Shown: piece after piece, positions 17,022 to 25,968 of the stretch | How the letters are laid out: each line of letters begins with the position of its first letter | How positions within the stretch are numbered: the stretch's first letter is position 1 | Assembly: GCF_001866655.1 (NCBI RefSeq) | Contig: NZ_MLYR01000065.1 | Location: 1 to 47,266 of the forward strand | DNA length: 47,266 bases | Direction of reading: 5' to 3' | Origin: Bacillus sp. MUM 116 | Lineage (GTDB): Bacteria > Bacillota > Bacilli > Bacillales > Cytobacillaceae | Translations under genes and position numbers: made by a program | The notes under the pieces: generated by a model | Told to the model about the DNA's origin: nothing | Databases searched by the model: none | The model's input: the letters and a program-made list of their open reading frames with translations, nothing else

Positions 17022-18520
17022 CCTTTCTCTGAGAATAGTTCATTTAATATTTTAATTTTGTCTTCCGTATACGCTTCAAAACCGTCATTATAGGATTTCG
17101 GGTCTTTTGGATTGGCAAAGTGAGTGATTTTTCCTGTAACAGGGTCAATAAATTTACTAGCAGCACCGCAGCCAAGACCAATGATTGTCTGCTGCTCCTC
17201 CATAATCATAATGTTGTAGATACTTTCTTGTTCCGGAAATGAATATCCAACATTTTCTAAATTACCAAGAATATTTTTCTGACGATATAAATAATACGGT
17301 ACATAGCCATGGTCCTCTGTCCAAACTTGCGCAAGCTCCATCATCTTCTCCACTTCAGATCGGTCAGCAACCTTGTATTTTTTCCGATTCTGGGTCATTT
17401 CGGAAGCCCGTTTGAAGGATAAAGTATGAACAGTTAACGATTCAGGCATCAGTTTTTCTGTTTCAGCCAACGAATGGGTAAATTCCGGTAAATTCTCACC
17501 AGGTAATCCGATAATCAAATCCATATTGATATTGTTCATCCCCATTTCGCGAGCCAAATGAAATTTATCAATCGTTGCTGTTACGGTGTGGTGCCGGCCG
17601 ATTGCTTTTAGGGTTTCTTGAGTATACGACTGTGGATTGATACTAATTCTGTCAATCTTCCACTTTTTCAATACCGCCAGCTTCTCAGGAGTAATCGTAT
17701 CAGGTCTTCCTGCTTCAACCGTGATTTCACGAATCTGATCTACATCCGGGAATGATTCATACATTTCTTCATAAAGCATGTCCATTTCTTCTGCTGTAAT
17801 ACTTGTCGGCGTACCTCCACCATAGTAAACCGTTGTAATCCGAATGTCTTTTTCCTTTAGCCATTGGCCGATTTTCTTCATTTCATAATGGAGACCACCT
17901 AGAAATGAATCTACTGACCCCTGACGGCCGTTAATGGCATAGGCCGGGAACGTACAATAAGCACATTTTGTCGGGCAAAAGGGAATCCCAATATAAATGC
18001 TGACTTCCTTTTGCAGTGAATATAAATCCGGTACGACGGCCAGCTGTCTGTCCACAATCTGCTGCATTAAATTGATTTTTTCATCTGTAATCAAATAATC
18101 GTCTTTTAATTGCTGGTGGGCAAGCTGCTTAGGGACTCCTTCTTGAACTTTACGATGAAGTAATTTTGTTGGCCTAACACCGGTCAAAATTCCCCATTTT
18201 TGAATCATTCCTGTAAAATCCTGCAGCACCATTAAATAGACATGTGCCACAGCATTCTTTATTTGTTTAAAGGTTTCTTTATCGGTTACAGCAGGCTGCA
18301 AGACTTTTTGATAATCCGCTGCAGCCTTTTTTCCGGAAAGACCGATTAATTCTGCCGCAACTGTTACGGTTTCGGTTATTTGCAAAGAAAACTTAATTTT
18401 TATATCTGCTGTTTCAGCATATTCTTTTAGAATCTGTGATTCCTCAAAAAACAAGTTAGCAATCAACTGAAGCGGCCGGTCAAATCTCGTATCCTCTAAA
18501 CCTGTTATGGATATTCTCAA
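17009..18520 (-). CDS. hemZ: Coproporphyrinogen dehydrogenase HemZ
   Basis: 503 residues, oxygen-independent coproporphyrinogen III oxidase type. Radical-SAM cluster motif CPTKCAYC (C-X3-C-X2-C) after an N-terminal extension of about 175 residues, then YYGGGTPTS, ITVEAGRPDTI and INPQSYTQETL. Nearly colinear with B. subtilis HemZ, including the C-terminal VGYSFPEQESIYNIMIMEE. It serves haem synthesis under low oxygen. Start placed at TTG 18520, preceded by TGAGGTGA; a GTG at 18529 overlaps that site. Confidence 0.95.
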   Translation of the reverse strand: MRISITGLEDTRFDRPLQLIANLFFEESQILKEYAETADIKIKFSLQITETVTVAAELIGLSGKKAAADYQKVLQPAVTDKETFKQIKNAVAHVYLMVLQDFTGMIQKWGILTGVRPTKLLHRKVQEGVPKQLAHQQLKDDYLITDEKINLMQQIVDRQLAVVPDLYSLQKEVSIYIGIPFCPTKCAYCTFPAYAINGRQGSVDSFLGGLHYEMKKIGQWLKEKDIRITTVYYGGGTPTSITAEEMDMLYEEMYESFPDVDQIREITVEAGRPDTITPEKLAVLKKWKIDRISINPQSYTQETLKAIGRHHTVTATIDKFHLAREMGMNNINMDLIIGLPGENLPEFTHSLAETEKLMPESLTVHTLSFKRASEMTQNRKKYKVADRSEVEKMMELAQVWTEDHGYVPYYLYRQKNILGNLENVGYSFPEQESIYNIMIMEEQQTIIGLGCGAASKFIDPVTGKITHFANPKDPKSYNDGFEAYTEDKIKILNELFSEKGSPA

Positions 18521-18582
18521 TAAAATCACCTCAAATTAAACTTCCTTAAGTGTACAAAATCGCTAATTCGAGGTCAATATTA

Positions 18583-18740
18583 AGAAAAGCGGAAGCGCCC
18601 GTTTAGCGCACGACAGGACTGGAGCGAGTCGACTGAGATAAAGGAAACACGGAGAGCGATAGCGATTCGATGTTGACTTATCGTAGGGAGGCGAGTGAAG
18701 TACACTAGTCGCTGGGCGCTGGAGCTGGACAATTCTCAAA
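18583..18740. repeat. Interspersed repeat R3
   Basis: Bounded by AGAAAAGCGGAAGCGCCC and GGGCGCTGGAGCTGGACAATT, the family's end modules, with an internal segment of about 110 bases unlike those in R2 or R6. Lies between hemZ and the yhaX terminator. Confidence 0.88.
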
Positions 18741-18765
18741 GCAATTTATAAATTCTTATAGGAAA

Positions 18766-18799
18766 CAAAAAGATACCATAGACAAGTTCTATGATATCC
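18766..18799 (-). terminator. yhaX terminator
   Basis: Minus strand GATATCATAGA-ACTTG-TCTATGGTATCTTTTTGTTT: 11-pair stem with one mismatch and a T run. Confidence 0.85.
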
Positions 18800-18807
18800 T
18801 TTACAGT

Positions 18808-19677
18808 TTATTTTTTGATTATATTCATTTTCCGTAAAAATTCAATTGGCTGCTGCTTTCTGAAGTGTTCTTTTACCATATAGGCGACTCCATTTTCGTT
18901 TTGGGACCGTGTTACCCAATCGGCAGCTCTTTTTACTTCGAAACTGGCATTCCACATTGCTACACCAAGACCAACCTCTTCAATAAGCGGGATATCATCG
19001 ATTCCTTCGCCAATCACGACCATTTCCTTCTTACTAATCCCGAGCTGCCCTCCAAGATATGTCAATCCGCTTAATTTCGAAACCCCTTCAGGAACGATAT
19101 CTAAACGGAGTGAATCCAGTTCAATCACATCAATTTCGGTGTACATATTCTCGATCGCTATTTTTGCATCTTTCAGGTCGCTTTCTTTTTCAAAATATAC
19201 CTCGATTTTCGGCGGTGTTACCGGCTGATCATGTAAATATTCACTTAATGATGGAACAAATTGCTGGGAATAAAACACAGGGTCACCGGAAGTAAAAATC
19301 GTTTTCGCCAACAAATTATTATGAAGCTTTAATTTATTGGCTAATGAAAATTGTTCATGAACAAGCCGAATTTGGCATGGCACCGTTTCTAACAATTGGA
19401 CAGTATCATAGGTGATGTCTTCAGTAATCCTTTTAACGTAAATGGGCTTTTCTTGCACACTGGACATAAAGGCACCCTGGTGGGTAATTAATGGTGCTTT
19501 TATTTTTAAAGCCCTAGCTACTTTACGTGCCGAGGGAAAGCTTCTCGAAGTTACCAGTGTTACGTAAATGCCTTTTTGCTCAACATATTCAATGGCTTCC
19601 TTTGTTGACTTTTGAATTTTCCCATTGGACTGAAGAAGTGTGCCATCGATATTTAACGCCAGCAAGCGATAAATCAT
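18808..19677 (-). CDS. yhaX: HAD superfamily (Cof-type) protein YhaX
   Basis: 289 residues. Cof-type HAD layout with cap domain. Motif I reads LLALNIDGTLL: Asn replaces the nucleophilic Asp of the DXDGT motif. Motif II Ser/Thr is present (TLVTSRSF), the Lys of motif III is plausible (SKLSGL), and motif IV reads IGEGIDDIPLI instead of GDGXND. Start ATG 19677 with AGGGGGC upstream; earlier in-frame codons lack a site. Size and place match YhaX. Whether it is an active phosphatase is open. Confidence 0.88.
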   Translation of the reverse strand: MIYRLLALNIDGTLLQSNGKIQKSTKEAIEYVEQKGIYVTLVTSRSFPSARKVARALKIKAPLITHQGAFMSSVQEKPIYVKRITEDITYDTVQLLETVPCQIRLVHEQFSLANKLKLHNNLLAKTIFTSGDPVFYSQQFVPSLSEYLHDQPVTPPKIEVYFEKESDLKDAKIAIENMYTEIDVIELDSLRLDIVPEGVSKLSGLTYLGGQLGISKKEMVVIGEGIDDIPLIEEVGLGVAMWNASFEVKRAADWVTRSQNENGVAYMVKEHFRKQQPIEFLRKMNIIKK

Positions 19678-19767
19678 AATGTTGCCCCCTGTTCTTGATG
19701 AAATTACCCTTATATCACATTTATGTTTTTTCACCAATTTATAGAACAAAGGGGAAAATCAAAATAA

Positions 19768-19801
19768 AAAGCTTTCGGATTTCTTCATCCAAAAGCTTTA
19801 T
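19768..19801 (-). terminator. yheA terminator
   Basis: Minus strand AAAGCTTTTGGAT, loop, ATCCGAAAGCTTTTTATTTT: long stem with one mismatch and a T-rich tail. Confidence 0.85.
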
Positions 19802-19807
19802 CTTTCG

Positions 19808-20155
19808 TTACATTTTGCCGTACAACTCTTCTAACGGCTTCATGATTAATTGGTTTAATTCCCCGATGATCATACTCATTCTTTGTTCTGCCTGCATGAG
19901 ACGGGAGATTTTTTCATTTTGCTGTACAAGAGCCGCCGTTGCTTGTGCTTGTTGTACCTCGGCTTCTGTAATATTTTGACCCATCATTTGTTTTTGCTGA
20001 AGATTCATTTGAATATCCCGAAATTGGTCAAACATTTTTTTTGCTGCCGGATCTGCATTTACCTCGCTATACATTTTCTTTAATTCCGCAAACTCATCAC
20101 TTTGACGAATCGATGTTTCTAATGCATATGCTGCATCGTATAAATTAACAGCCAT
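19808..20155 (-). CDS. yheA: YlbF/YmcA family protein YheA
   Basis: 115 residues, all-helical, starting MAVNLYDAAYALETSIRQSD. The family (YlbF, YmcA, YheA) includes small proteins that in B. subtilis affect competence, sporulation and biofilm formation through RNase Y; YheA's own role is unknown. Start ATG 20155 has AAGGAGAGTG upstream, which excludes earlier in-frame codons. Divergent from the yheC/yheD cluster. Confidence 0.9.
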   Translation of the reverse strand: MAVNLYDAAYALETSIRQSDEFAELKKMYSEVNADPAAKKMFDQFRDIQMNLQQKQMMGQNITEAEVQQAQATAALVQQNEKISRLMQAEQRMSMIIGELNQLIMKPLEELYGKM

Positions 20156-20258
20156 TTTTTGCACTCTCCTTTTCAATCAACAATTACATTCAACTATACC
20201 AAACTATGAAGAGTAATGCGAGAATGTCACCAATCTCCGGAAAACTTCACTTCTTATC

Positions 20259-20286
20259 ACAATTCTGATTATTTTTACATAGGATA
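20259..20286 (+). promoter_or_regulatory. Sigma-K-like promoter of the yheD/yheC cluster
   Basis: CATAGGATA (20278-20286) fits the CATANNNTA -10 of sigma-K promoters exactly, with AC (20259-20260) 17 bases upstream as the minimal -35. Transcription would start near 20294 and give a short leader. Late mother-cell expression would suit spore-coat-associated proteins. No other promoter is obvious. Confidence 0.5.
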
Positions 20287-20337
20287 CTATATCAGCTAAT
20301 GCCTATTTTATTCTTGTTTAGTAAATGAGGAGTGATC

Positions 20338-21699
20338 ATGTCCCAAATTAAAACCAAGGTCACTATCGTCCCTAGGAAATCCACCTCCAATGACGATAAT
20401 CTTGTATGGATATCGAATGAATTATTTCAAAAATTGCATATAAAAAGAGAACAAGAGTTCAATGTATCATTAGGAAAACAAAACATTATGACCAAAATAA
20501 AAACAATCAACATGGCGGTGAATGAACTATCTATTTCCGAATGTTTCATAAAAGATTTGTGCTTGCCTTTAAAACAACATACGTTTCAGGCAAAATTTGA
20601 TGTAGAAACCACCACATTATCACTCGGACCGATTATTGGACTTTTAACAGATTTTAATTTTAAAAGCCAGGAAGAACCTAATTTTCGATCCATCCATAGC
20701 TTTTGTGAGGAACTTCACCACGGTATTTCTGAAATTGGGGGATTTTTTTATGTTTTTTCCGATGATGAATTTTCCGATCAAGGGTATTACCTTGAAGAAG
20801 GGAAATGGACACCATTTAAAGTCCCCTTACCGGATGTGGTCTACAATCGGGTTCATTCGCGGAATCGGGAAAAATCAAGCCAATTTCACAGCTTTCGCGA
20901 AAGATTGGAACAATTAAAGATTCCAATGTTTAACGACCGATTTCTCTCCAAGTGGGATGTATATGAACAATTAATCCAAGAAAATCTCCTTCACTCCTAT
21001 ATTCCCGATACAAAAATTTTCACGAAGGAAAATCTGGAAGAGTTTACACAAAAATATGAAATGGTTTTTATTAAACCCATCCATGGGAGCCAAGGAAAAA
21101 ATATTTTAAGGTTAATTCGTGATCAAAACGGATTTAATTTGAAAACTTCCATAAATTCAATTTCTAATAAAATTTTAACGGCTGAATCCATCGAAAAAAT
21201 GTATAAACAGTTAAAAAAGCTTCAGGGTAATCGCATTTATATTATCCAGCAAGGAATTCATCTCATGCTGAATAAAAACTGCCCCATGGACTTTAGAGCC
21301 TTATGCCATAAAAATCTCAAGAATCAATGGTCAGTTACCTCCCTGATTGCAAGGATTTCGCACGAAGATGAATTTGTATCAAACATTTCCAGGGGCGGAA
21401 CCATTATGAAGCCTCATCAAGCCTTAAGTGAGAACTTGGAAAAAGAAAAGGCAGCTGAAATTATTTTGCAAATGAAAAAACTTTCAATTGAAACGGCCAC
21501 AACAATCAGCACGTATTCCCCAGGAATTACAGGTGAACTTGGGATCGATATTGGAGTAGACAAGGAAGGTAAGCTTTGGCTTATCGAAGTGAATTCCAAG
21601 CCATCCAAAAACTTTGACGATGGAAACAGGAAAATCCGCCCGTCAGCAAAGGCTATAATCCGCTTTTGTACAAAACTCTCTATTGAAAAGGAGGAATAA
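20338..21699 (+). CDS. yheD: YheD-type spore-coat-associated ATP-grasp protein (copy 1)
   Basis: 453 residues, the length of B. subtilis YheD. An N-terminal domain of about 100 residues ends in LGPIIGLLTDF; the ATP-grasp part includes VFIKPIHGSQGKNI (ATP-binding Lys and Gly-rich loop, about 235-250), a DFRAL segment and the metal-binding end GELGIDIGVDKEGKLWLIEV followed by NSKPS. The enzymatic product of YheC/YheD is unknown; they associate with the endospore coat. Start ATG 20338 with GAGGAGTGATC upstream. First gene of a four-gene run with gaps of 3 bases or overlaps. Confidence 0.9.
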   Translation: MSQIKTKVTIVPRKSTSNDDNLVWISNELFQKLHIKREQEFNVSLGKQNIMTKIKTINMAVNELSISECFIKDLCLPLKQHTFQAKFDVETTTLSLGPIIGLLTDFNFKSQEEPNFRSIHSFCEELHHGISEIGGFFYVFSDDEFSDQGYYLEEGKWTPFKVPLPDVVYNRVHSRNREKSSQFHSFRERLEQLKIPMFNDRFLSKWDVYEQLIQENLLHSYIPDTKIFTKENLEEFTQKYEMVFIKPIHGSQGKNILRLIRDQNGFNLKTSINSISNKILTAESIEKMYKQLKKLQGNRIYIIQQGIHLMLNKNCPMDFRALCHKNLKNQWSVTSLIARISHEDEFVSNISRGGTIMKPHQALSENLEKEKAAEIILQMKKLSIETATTISTYSPGITGELGIDIGVDKEGKLWLIEVNSKPSKNFDDGNRKIRPSAKAIIRFCTKLSIEKEE

Positions 21700-21702
21700 T
21701 CA

Positions 21703-22806
21703 ATGATTACATTTGGTATTATGTCATTAAATATGGATAGTGAGACTTCCTATTTTGATGGAATTGCACGAAACGCACACGCATGCGGGATCCAATGTTT
21801 CCGCTTTATCCCTTCCCAAATTCATCCTCATACCCTCCAAGTAAAAGGGAAAAAATTCGATTTAGAATTAAAGAACTGGGTGGATTGTGAATTTCCGATT
21901 CCGTCCATTCTATATGATCGCTGCTTTTACGGGGACGATGAACATTCAAAGCAATGCATACCGATTGTATCCTGGTTAAAGAGCCGAGATGATATTACCT
22001 TTTTAGGTTATGGTTTGCCAAATAAATTAGAACTCTACGAAGCATTACGAAGTTCAATGCTATCCGCTTATTTACCGGGGACATACCCGGTGCTTGATTT
22101 TACCTCATTATTAAAAGAAATTGATAAAACAAAAGAAATTATTTTAAAGCCGATTAATGGCTCACAAGGGTTTGGCATATATTCTGTCAAAAAGAATGAT
22201 AAAACTTTCCATGTCAAAACAGAAAAAAATAAAAAAATCATTTCACGAATTTTTCCAAATGATGCAAAATTAATCACTTGGCTAAAGACTCTATTGAGAC
22301 AGCACAAATACCTTTACCAACCATACTTGGAACTATCCAATGATGATTCTCAACCATTTGATATCCGCATTTTTCTTCAAAAAAACGAAACCGGAGTCTG
22401 GGTTGAGCGTGGTAAAGGAGTTCGAGTCGGTATAACGGGTGGAATCCTATCAAACTTAAGCGCGGGAGGTTCAGCCATCGACTTTTCCACATGGCTCGCG
22501 GCCTTGCCGGCACACAATAAGGACTTTATCTGCAGTGAGTTAGAATATATTATTACTCATCTTCCTCCATTACTTGAAAAAGCGTTTATGCCTTTATTTG
22601 AAATAGGGGTGGATATTGGACTCGCGAAAAACGGTTCGCTTTGGATTCTTGATATGAATTCAAAGCCCGGAAGAAAGGTTCTCATGCAGACCCGGAAAAA
22701 CATAAAGGAAACGCTCGACCTTGCGCCGCTTCTCTATGGAAAATACCTTTCTCAGACTGATTTACAAGAAAGGAAGAACTTATATGAGAAAACACTATCG
22801 AATTGA
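21703..22806 (+). CDS. yheC: YheC-type ATP-grasp protein (copy 2)
   Basis: 367 residues, the length of B. subtilis YheC. It lacks the N-terminal domain of copies 1 and 3 and begins almost directly with TFGIMSLNMDSETSYF. ATP-grasp motifs: IILKPINGSQGFGIYSV, PFDIRIFLQ, and the C-terminal EIGVDIGLAKNGSLWILDM then NSKPGRK. AAGGAGGAAT upstream gives good initiation, three bases after copy 1. Its end overlaps the next gene by 23 bases. Confidence 0.9.
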   Translation: MITFGIMSLNMDSETSYFDGIARNAHACGIQCFRFIPSQIHPHTLQVKGKKFDLELKNWVDCEFPIPSILYDRCFYGDDEHSKQCIPIVSWLKSRDDITFLGYGLPNKLELYEALRSSMLSAYLPGTYPVLDFTSLLKEIDKTKEIILKPINGSQGFGIYSVKKNDKTFHVKTEKNKKIISRIFPNDAKLITWLKTLLRQHKYLYQPYLELSNDDSQPFDIRIFLQKNETGVWVERGKGVRVGITGGILSNLSAGGSAIDFSTWLAALPAHNKDFICSELEYIITHLPPLLEKAFMPLFEIGVDIGLAKNGSLWILDMNSKPGRKVLMQTRKNIKETLDLAPLLYGKYLSQTDLQERKNLYEKTLSN

Positions 22807-24148
22807 AATTGTTCCAAACAACCAAAACATCGTCTTTTGTCCACCTTCTATCATGAAGGGAAAGAAAATTAATCGAATGGCCTTTGGTTCCAAATCAATC
22901 GAGGTTCATTTTTTCCCCCATCCTGATAAGAATGACCGAATTGTTCTTAGTAAACCAATCCAGGAAGCACTGTCTTTTCCTGACCTGGCGGTTCCGATGC
23001 ATGTTTTTTTAGATAAGCAAACTTTTCATATTGGACCACTAATCGGCATTTTTACGTCTGGATTCACCCCATTTCCCGAACAGCCGATTGGCGACAGAAC
23101 ACAGCTTTTTGAAAAGCTACTTTCCGTAAAGAATTCTGTAGGTGCCATGCCTTTTGTTTTTGGCGAACAACATATTGATTGGGAGCAAGGGATGATTAAT
23201 GGATATTTTTATCACAAAGATACTTGGCAGAATTTTGAAGTTCCATTCCCAAATGTCATTTATGACCGTCTCCCTAATCGAAAGAGTGAAAGAAATCCAA
23301 AATTAATAAAAGTGAAGGAACGGCTTCAAAAGGATTATCTTATTCCCTGGTATAATCCAGGTTTTTTCAATAAATTGGATGTGTATGAAAGACTCCAGCA
23401 GGATCCTTTCGCAGCAAACTTTTTACCAGAATCCTTTCCGTTTACTTCCTTTTCAATAATTGAAACCATGCTATCCAAATACGGCCATGTCTTTATCAAA
23501 CCGAAAAATGGCAGCCTTGGATTGGGTGTCCATCAAATTATTTATGATAAACATACTGGCGATTATTTCTGCCGCTACCAGGATAAAGTTTTCGCTAATC
23601 GCTTGAGGAAGTTCTCAAGCCTTGAAAAATTATTTCCAAATGTATTTGCCAATCAACGTTTAGATAAAAATCTGGTACAGCAGGGAATCCATTTGCTTCG
23701 GCATGAGAAGAGGCCGATTGATTTTCGTGTTCACACCAACAAGGATGATGAAGGGAAATGGCAAGTAACAGCAATCGCCGCCAAAATTGCGGGGCAAGGC
23801 AGTGTCACAACCCATAAGAGAAGCGGCGGGGATATTAAAACCATCGGGGAAATTTTTTCGGAAGAAGAAAGTGCGCTCTATACCGAGAAACTTTCAAATG
23901 CAGCCCTCTTGCTAAGCGAGGCTTTGGAACGAAATATCGAAGGAATCATTGGTGAAATTGGCTTCGATTTAGGAATTGACCGAAACAGGGACGTTTGGCT
24001 TTTTGAAGCCAATTCGAAACCGGGAAGATCGATTTTCAATCATCCTGATTTAGAGGAATTTGACCTATTAACTCGTAAACTTACGATTGCATTTGCTGTC
24101 TTTATTACCGAACAATCTATTTTACATCCAGAGGAATTGTTCCAATGA
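22784..24148 (+). CDS. yheD: YheD-type ATP-grasp protein (copy 3)
   Basis: 454 residues, full YheD length and domain plan like copy 1: N-terminal domain ending IGPLIGIFTSGF, ATP-grasp loop VFIKPKNGSLGLGVHQI, PIDFRVH, and GEIGFDLGIDRNRDVWLFEA then NSKPGRS. Start ATG 22784 inside the end of copy 2, with AAAGGAAG upstream, so it is translationally coupled. The sequence is clearly diverged from copy 1, so this is not a recent duplication. Stop overlaps the start of copy 4 (ATGA). Confidence 0.9.
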   Translation: MRKHYRIEIVPNNQNIVFCPPSIMKGKKINRMAFGSKSIEVHFFPHPDKNDRIVLSKPIQEALSFPDLAVPMHVFLDKQTFHIGPLIGIFTSGFTPFPEQPIGDRTQLFEKLLSVKNSVGAMPFVFGEQHIDWEQGMINGYFYHKDTWQNFEVPFPNVIYDRLPNRKSERNPKLIKVKERLQKDYLIPWYNPGFFNKLDVYERLQQDPFAANFLPESFPFTSFSIIETMLSKYGHVFIKPKNGSLGLGVHQIIYDKHTGDYFCRYQDKVFANRLRKFSSLEKLFPNVFANQRLDKNLVQQGIHLLRHEKRPIDFRVHTNKDDEGKWQVTAIAAKIAGQGSVTTHKRSGGDIKTIGEIFSEEESALYTEKLSNAALLLSEALERNIEGIIGEIGFDLGIDRNRDVWLFEANSKPGRSIFNHPDLEEFDLLTRKLTIAFAVFITEQSILHPEELFQ

Positions 24149-25320
24149 AAATTTTCTATGACCGTTTTGCAGCCGAGTGGTATCAAAATGAAATGGAGGG
24201 GATCTATACACTAGGAGGAGATAAAAAAATGATTCGCTTCGATCCGGCTGCAGGAGATGATTTTAGCTTTGATTTGGGAATGAAAAATAATCATCTTGGG
24301 CCTCTCATTGGCATCATGACGGCGAGAAAAGGAAATGGGGCGGTCACAGGAAATGGTCCCCTCTTTATAGAACTCCAAAAAAAGCTTATTTCACACGGTG
24401 GAATAAGCTTTATTTTTACATCCGAAGGAGTGAGAGATGATTTTATTGAGGGATTTATGTTCCTTCCTGCTCAAGAAAAATGGTTTAAAATTACCGTCCC
24501 CTACCCTGATCTTGTTTATAATCGTATTCCTTTTCGCAAATCAGAACAGGATGGAAAGAGTCAACGCTTTTTCCAAACCTTAAAAGAAAAAAATATCCCA
24601 TTTTTTAATCCATGTTTTATCGATAAATATGAGCTTTATTCCCTCTTTAAAAACCACCCGATTCTAAAGCAATATTTGCCTGAAACAATCTTAGCTTACC
24701 AAGAAAAAGACCTGTATTCTTTTCTTTATAAACATAAAAACATTTATCTAAAACCTGCTCAATCGGCGAAAGGGAAAGGAATTTACCGATTGAAACTAAA
24801 CGGGGATAACGAAATTTTCCTCCAAGGAGTAATAAAAACGGAACTGTTCCCAACCTTCCAAACGTTTTGGGAGAAATGGGAAATGGAATTAACCACAAAG
24901 GAATATCTAGCGCAGGAAGAAATTGAATCGGCCCAATTTGAAGGGAAGCGTTTTGATTTTCGAATTCTCGTTCATGCGGAACAAGATGATTATGAAGTTA
25001 CCGGTATCGGAATCCGCGGGTCAGATCAACAAGAACTCACCACTCACATTCCCTTAGGCGGCAGACTGCTTCCTTACCTGCGCGTCCAAACAGATGAACA
25101 CGATGATTTCATTCAAACTATCGCGAAGCATGCTGGAAAAGTGTTATCGGGAGAGCTTGGATTTTTCGGTGAATTTTCCATTGATGCCTGTGTTAGCCAG
25201 TCCGGTCACTACTATCTTTTTGAGGTCAATTCAAAACCAATGAGTTTCGACGAAACAGAAATCGAGGAAAGAAAAATCGAACGGCTTTGCAGCTTATTTT
25301 TCCAAAAAGCAAATTTTTAA
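24145..25320 (+). CDS. YheC/YheD-family ATP-grasp protein (copy 4, divergent)
   Basis: 391 residues, intermediate in length: a shortened N-terminal part of about 50 residues before LGPLIGIMTARKG, then the ATP-grasp part. The nucleotide loop is altered to IYLKPAQSAKGKGIYRL where the other copies have KPXXGSXG; KRFDFRILVH and the C-terminal GEFSIDACVSQSGHYYLFEV then NSKPMS keep the metal-binding Glu/Asn. Start ATG overlaps the copy 3 stop. Possibly a functionally distinct fourth enzyme. Confidence 0.85.
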   Translation: MKIFYDRFAAEWYQNEMEGIYTLGGDKKMIRFDPAAGDDFSFDLGMKNNHLGPLIGIMTARKGNGAVTGNGPLFIELQKKLISHGGISFIFTSEGVRDDFIEGFMFLPAQEKWFKITVPYPDLVYNRIPFRKSEQDGKSQRFFQTLKEKNIPFFNPCFIDKYELYSLFKNHPILKQYLPETILAYQEKDLYSFLYKHKNIYLKPAQSAKGKGIYRLKLNGDNEIFLQGVIKTELFPTFQTFWEKWEMELTTKEYLAQEEIESAQFEGKRFDFRILVHAEQDDYEVTGIGIRGSDQQELTTHIPLGGRLLPYLRVQTDEHDDFIQTIAKHAGKVLSGELGFFGEFSIDACVSQSGHYYLFEVNSKPMSFDETEIEERKIERLCSLFFQKANF

Positions 25321-25399
25321 AATATTTTCTTTTTCCATATTTCATTCCAGCGTAGTACAAGGTAAGCTAAAAGGAGATACTTCAGAAAGGATGATGTTC

Positions 25400-25612
25400 A
25401 TGCTCATGCACTTTCAGTTTAAGCCGCTATTTAAAAATCAAAATATTCCCGGCTGGAGTTTTTCCTTTTATTATAAGAAGCACAGATATACTGGAATCTA
25501 TCATCAAACTGGAAAAATTGAATGGACTCTTGTTACTCCCGGACAAGATGAAATCGACTTGCTAACCACTCAGGTCCATGAACTAATGCTTTATCATGTT
25601 TATGATCATTAA
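25400..25612 (+). CDS. yheE: YheE-like small protein
   Basis: 70 residues, rich in aromatic residues (HFQFKPLF, GWSFSFYYKKHRYTGIYH, ELMLYHVYDH). Position just after the yheC/yheD genes and the general pattern match YheE (DUF5342), function unknown. AAAGG ends ten bases before the ATG chosen; ATGs at 25391 and 25394 are too near the site. Confidence 0.75.
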   Translation: MLMHFQFKPLFKNQNIPGWSFSFYYKKHRYTGIYHQTGKIEWTLVTPGQDEIDLLTTQVHELMLYHVYDH

Positions 25613-25683
25613 ACTTTTCTTTTACGAATGAAAATAAAACCTTTCCGCAAACTAAAGTAGTAAATCGGAAAGGGAGCGATAAG

Positions 25684-25875
25684 ATGAAAAAAGATAAAGA
25701 CACTGTAAGCGGAACAGATGTGGAATATGAAGGCCGAGATAAGGCTTATCTTGATATCGACCGAATGATAAATGAGGGAATGTCCGGCGGATCGGTTCAT
25801 GCCCGTTATGATTCCTCCAATATTGAAGAAGCACGCGACCTTGTAGAAGAAGCACCGCCATATGAATGTGAATAA
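25684..25875 (+). CDS. Small acidic protein, unknown
   Basis: 63 residues, strongly acidic and hydrophilic (MKKDKDTVSGTDVEYEGRDK at the start, then LDIDRMINEG, GGSVHARYD, EEARDLVEEAPPYE). No membrane segment or Cys pair until the CE near the end. AAAGGGAG upstream and a terminator downstream support a real gene. Looks like small Bacillus proteins made late in growth or in sporulation, but I do not recognise the family. Confidence 0.72.
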   Translation: MKKDKDTVSGTDVEYEGRDKAYLDIDRMINEGMSGGSVHARYDSSNIEEARDLVEEAPPYECE

Positions 25876-25879
25876 TATC

Positions 25880-25909
25880 TCCGGCTGAACTGTTTTCGGT
25901 TCAGCCTTA
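25880..25909 (+). terminator. Terminator after the small acidic protein gene
   Basis: GGCTGAAC-TGTTTTC-GGTTCAGCC then TTATTT: 8-bp stem, moderate T tail. Confidence 0.75.
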
Positions 25910-25968
25910 TTTAATGAACTGATATAATGAAATAAAGTTTTAAATTCGTTAGTGCGGGGAAATGACCG

